Shown here in pieces: positions 62,813 to 64,000 of a stretch of 64,000 bases of DNA. Every line of letters starts with the position of its first letter. Within the stretch, counting starts at the first letter, position 1. Below the pieces are notes generated by a model. That model was given only the letters and a program-made list of their open reading frames with translations. It was not told the origin of the DNA and ran no database searches. This stretch comes from CAYLMG01 sp964493425 (lineage in GTDB: Bacteria > Planctomycetota > Phycisphaerae > Sedimentisphaerales > Anaerobacaceae). Made by a program: the position numbers and the translations under genes. The stretch spans positions 124,001 through 188,000 of the forward strand of contig CAZBMW010000001.1 in NCBI GenBank assembly GCA_964493425.1. Direction: 5' to 3'.

Positions 62813-63424
62813 TTATTTATCGGCTTTTTTTGTTTCCTCCTTTTTCTGTATTACTTTTTCTGCCAGCCGCAATAGCTGAGAGCTGATTTTCAGGTTTGAT
62901 GTATTTGCGGCATCGAGGTTGATTTCAAAACGGACCTTTTTCTCTTCGAGCACAAAATTGATAATTCCGCCGTTTTCAAGAAAATCATCAGTTTCACCGA
63001 CGGTAAGAATATTGTCAGTCTTAATAAGGTCGATTATCTGCTTGAGATTTTTATTCTCCGAGGAACAAATAAACAATACATGGAGTTTTTTAAGCTCGTT
63101 TATTTTATCTTCCAACTTTCCATTTTTCTTTAATTCTTTGAAAGTCTTTAGTCTTCTTATGACAACTCCTTTTCCTTTAATCTTCTTGCTCTTGAGCGAT
63201 TCAAAGACACTTCCGAAAGGGTCTTTGCCGATGATACCGATGATTATCGGCTGATTACTGTCAGCCACTTTCTCCTTAGGCCAGTCAACGAATTGTATAA
63301 AGTTATATAAAAAAGCAGCCTTGATTTGATACTCCTTACTTTCAGCAGCCTGGACCTGCTGGACTTGCACTGATGCCAGAAGGCTCAGGACAAGAAGCAC
63401 AAGTATGTAAGTTCTACTTCTCAT
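62813..63424 (-). CDS. YfiR family periplasmic protein (DUF4154)
   Basis: Signal peptide (MRSRTYILVLLVLSLLASVQ, cleavage after VQAA) then the DUF4154 fold: YQIKAAFLYNFIQFVDWPKE, IIGIIGKDPFGSVFESL, VLFICSSENKNLKQII and GGIINFVLEEKKVRFEINL. In Pseudomonas YfiR holds the YfiN diguanylate cyclase inactive in the periplasm; here the downstream partner is a histidine kinase with a similar periplasmic domain. A GTG at 63487 is in frame, but would put 21 polar residues before the signal peptide. First gene of the YfiR-kinase-receiver operon. Confidence 0.9.
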   Translation of the reverse strand: MRSRTYILVLLVLSLLASVQVQQVQAAESKEYQIKAAFLYNFIQFVDWPKEKVADSNQPIIIGIIGKDPFGSVFESLKSKKIKGKGVVIRRLKTFKELKKNGKLEDKINELKKLHVLFICSSENKNLKQIIDLIKTDNILTVGETDDFLENGGIINFVLEEKKVRFEINLDAANTSNLKISSQLLRLAEKVIQKKEETKKADK

Positions 63425-63487
63425 TTCTCTTTTTGGTATTAAAGCCACATCTACTGACTTTTTTAAGTCAGGATTTTTCCTTGTCAC

Positions 63488-64000
63488 CTCTCTCTACAGT
63501 TTTTAACGCGCGGATACTGTGAACTTTAAGATTAGTACAATTAGCAAGTTCACGAGCACCTTTTTATGGGTGCTAACCGAAATTTGTCCGAATCTAAATA
63601 AAGGCTGCGCTCCTTAATACATCAGTCATCGTTACCGCTTCCAGCTCTTCTCGGCCTCGCTTAGTTTTTTAACGAGGGCATTATCAACAAGCACTTATGG
63701 TGATACCAGAAAGATAGTTGAGTTGCTAAAGACAAAGAGTAACTTGTCGAGGTAGTTTTTTAAAAAGCACGACAGTACCCCCGAAAAAATCGTAATATTC
63801 GTACGGTTAGCCTTACATTTATTATTATTTTCGGTGATATTTTTTTGCAGCTTAACGGTTAGCGAATAAAAGAAACGACCGGAAGGAATAGATTGAATGT
63901 GTTTAATTACTTATGAGGTGCATATTATCGGTTGTATTGCAGCCTGTTTTTAATTTGCGTGTTCTTTCATATTGCCACTTCGTCTTATAATAGTAAGGCC
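63488..64000. other. Terminal intergenic stretch
   Basis: No reading frame or RNA gene is recognised on either strand. It probably contains the promoter of the minus-strand YfiR operon; the window ends before the next gene. Confidence 0.4.

Overview
The window looks like a chromosomal segment of a Planctomycetota bacterium, most likely of the Phycisphaerae/Sedimentisphaerales type. This is inferred from gene content: an enlarged RseP-like protease, ftsW/murG peptidoglycan genes, a large YD-repeat (Rhs) protein, a PEP-CTERM-like tail fragment, many polysaccharide genes and moderate GC. No rRNA or other taxonomic marker is present, so the placement is tentative.

Region 1 (1-4404) is housekeeping: the 3' part of dxr, a multi-PDZ site-2 protease (rseP) and a serine hydroxymethyltransferase family gene with substituted active-site residues. 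Region 2 (4432-26330) is a surface-polysaccharide and cell-envelope region. It has two paralogous GT2 glycosyltransferases with C-terminal membrane hairpins, two GT-C membrane glycosyltransferases, a three-gene set for a UDP-2,3-diacetamido-uronic acid type sugar (dehydrogenase, N-acetyltransferase, aminotransferase), and a cassette of DUF354 glycosyltransferase, PIG-L deacetylase, ATP-grasp ligase, PHP hydrolase and UPF0104 membrane protein. On the minus strand follow a second DUF354 gene, ftsW-murG-arsC and an O-antigen ligase-like protein with TPRs. Region 3 (26385-33579) holds a zinc-ribbon Gly-repeat protein, a membrane/TPR protein, a diguanylate cyclase, and a minus-strand set of Ser/Thr kinase, metallophosphoesterase and ceramide-glucosyltransferase-like GT2.

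Region 4 (33828-44640) is an integrated genetic element. A complete tRNA-Asn(GTT) at 33828-33900 is followed by a 10.7 kb island ending in an exact 27-bp copy of the tRNA 3' end (44614-44640). The left end carries the C-terminal remnant of a tyrosine recombinase, and the right end carries two small genes, one of them HTH. A 21-bp repeat sits inside each end. The cargo is an Rhs locus: a secreted TPR protein, a 1416-residue Rhs protein with a Gly4-Ser-type tandem-repeat tail, a signal peptidase I fused to a duplicated membrane domain, two displaced Rhs tips that share near-identical core sequence, and a small membrane protein that could be an immunity protein.

Region 5 (44732-55122) is metal and redox handling: a CsoR repressor with its palindromic operator, a cusC/cusB/YHS-lipoprotein/cusA copper or silver efflux operon, an ABC-ATPase remnant, a ZIP transporter, a Fur-family regulator, a Dps-like ferritin and a ferredoxin. 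Region 6 (55524-62799) covers osmotic stress and signalling: a small membrane protein behind a strong promoter, an OtsA-OtsB fusion, a TreT-like glycosyltransferase, an MscS channel, and a YfiR / CHASE8-like histidine kinase / response regulator operon. The last 0.5 kb shows no recognisable gene.
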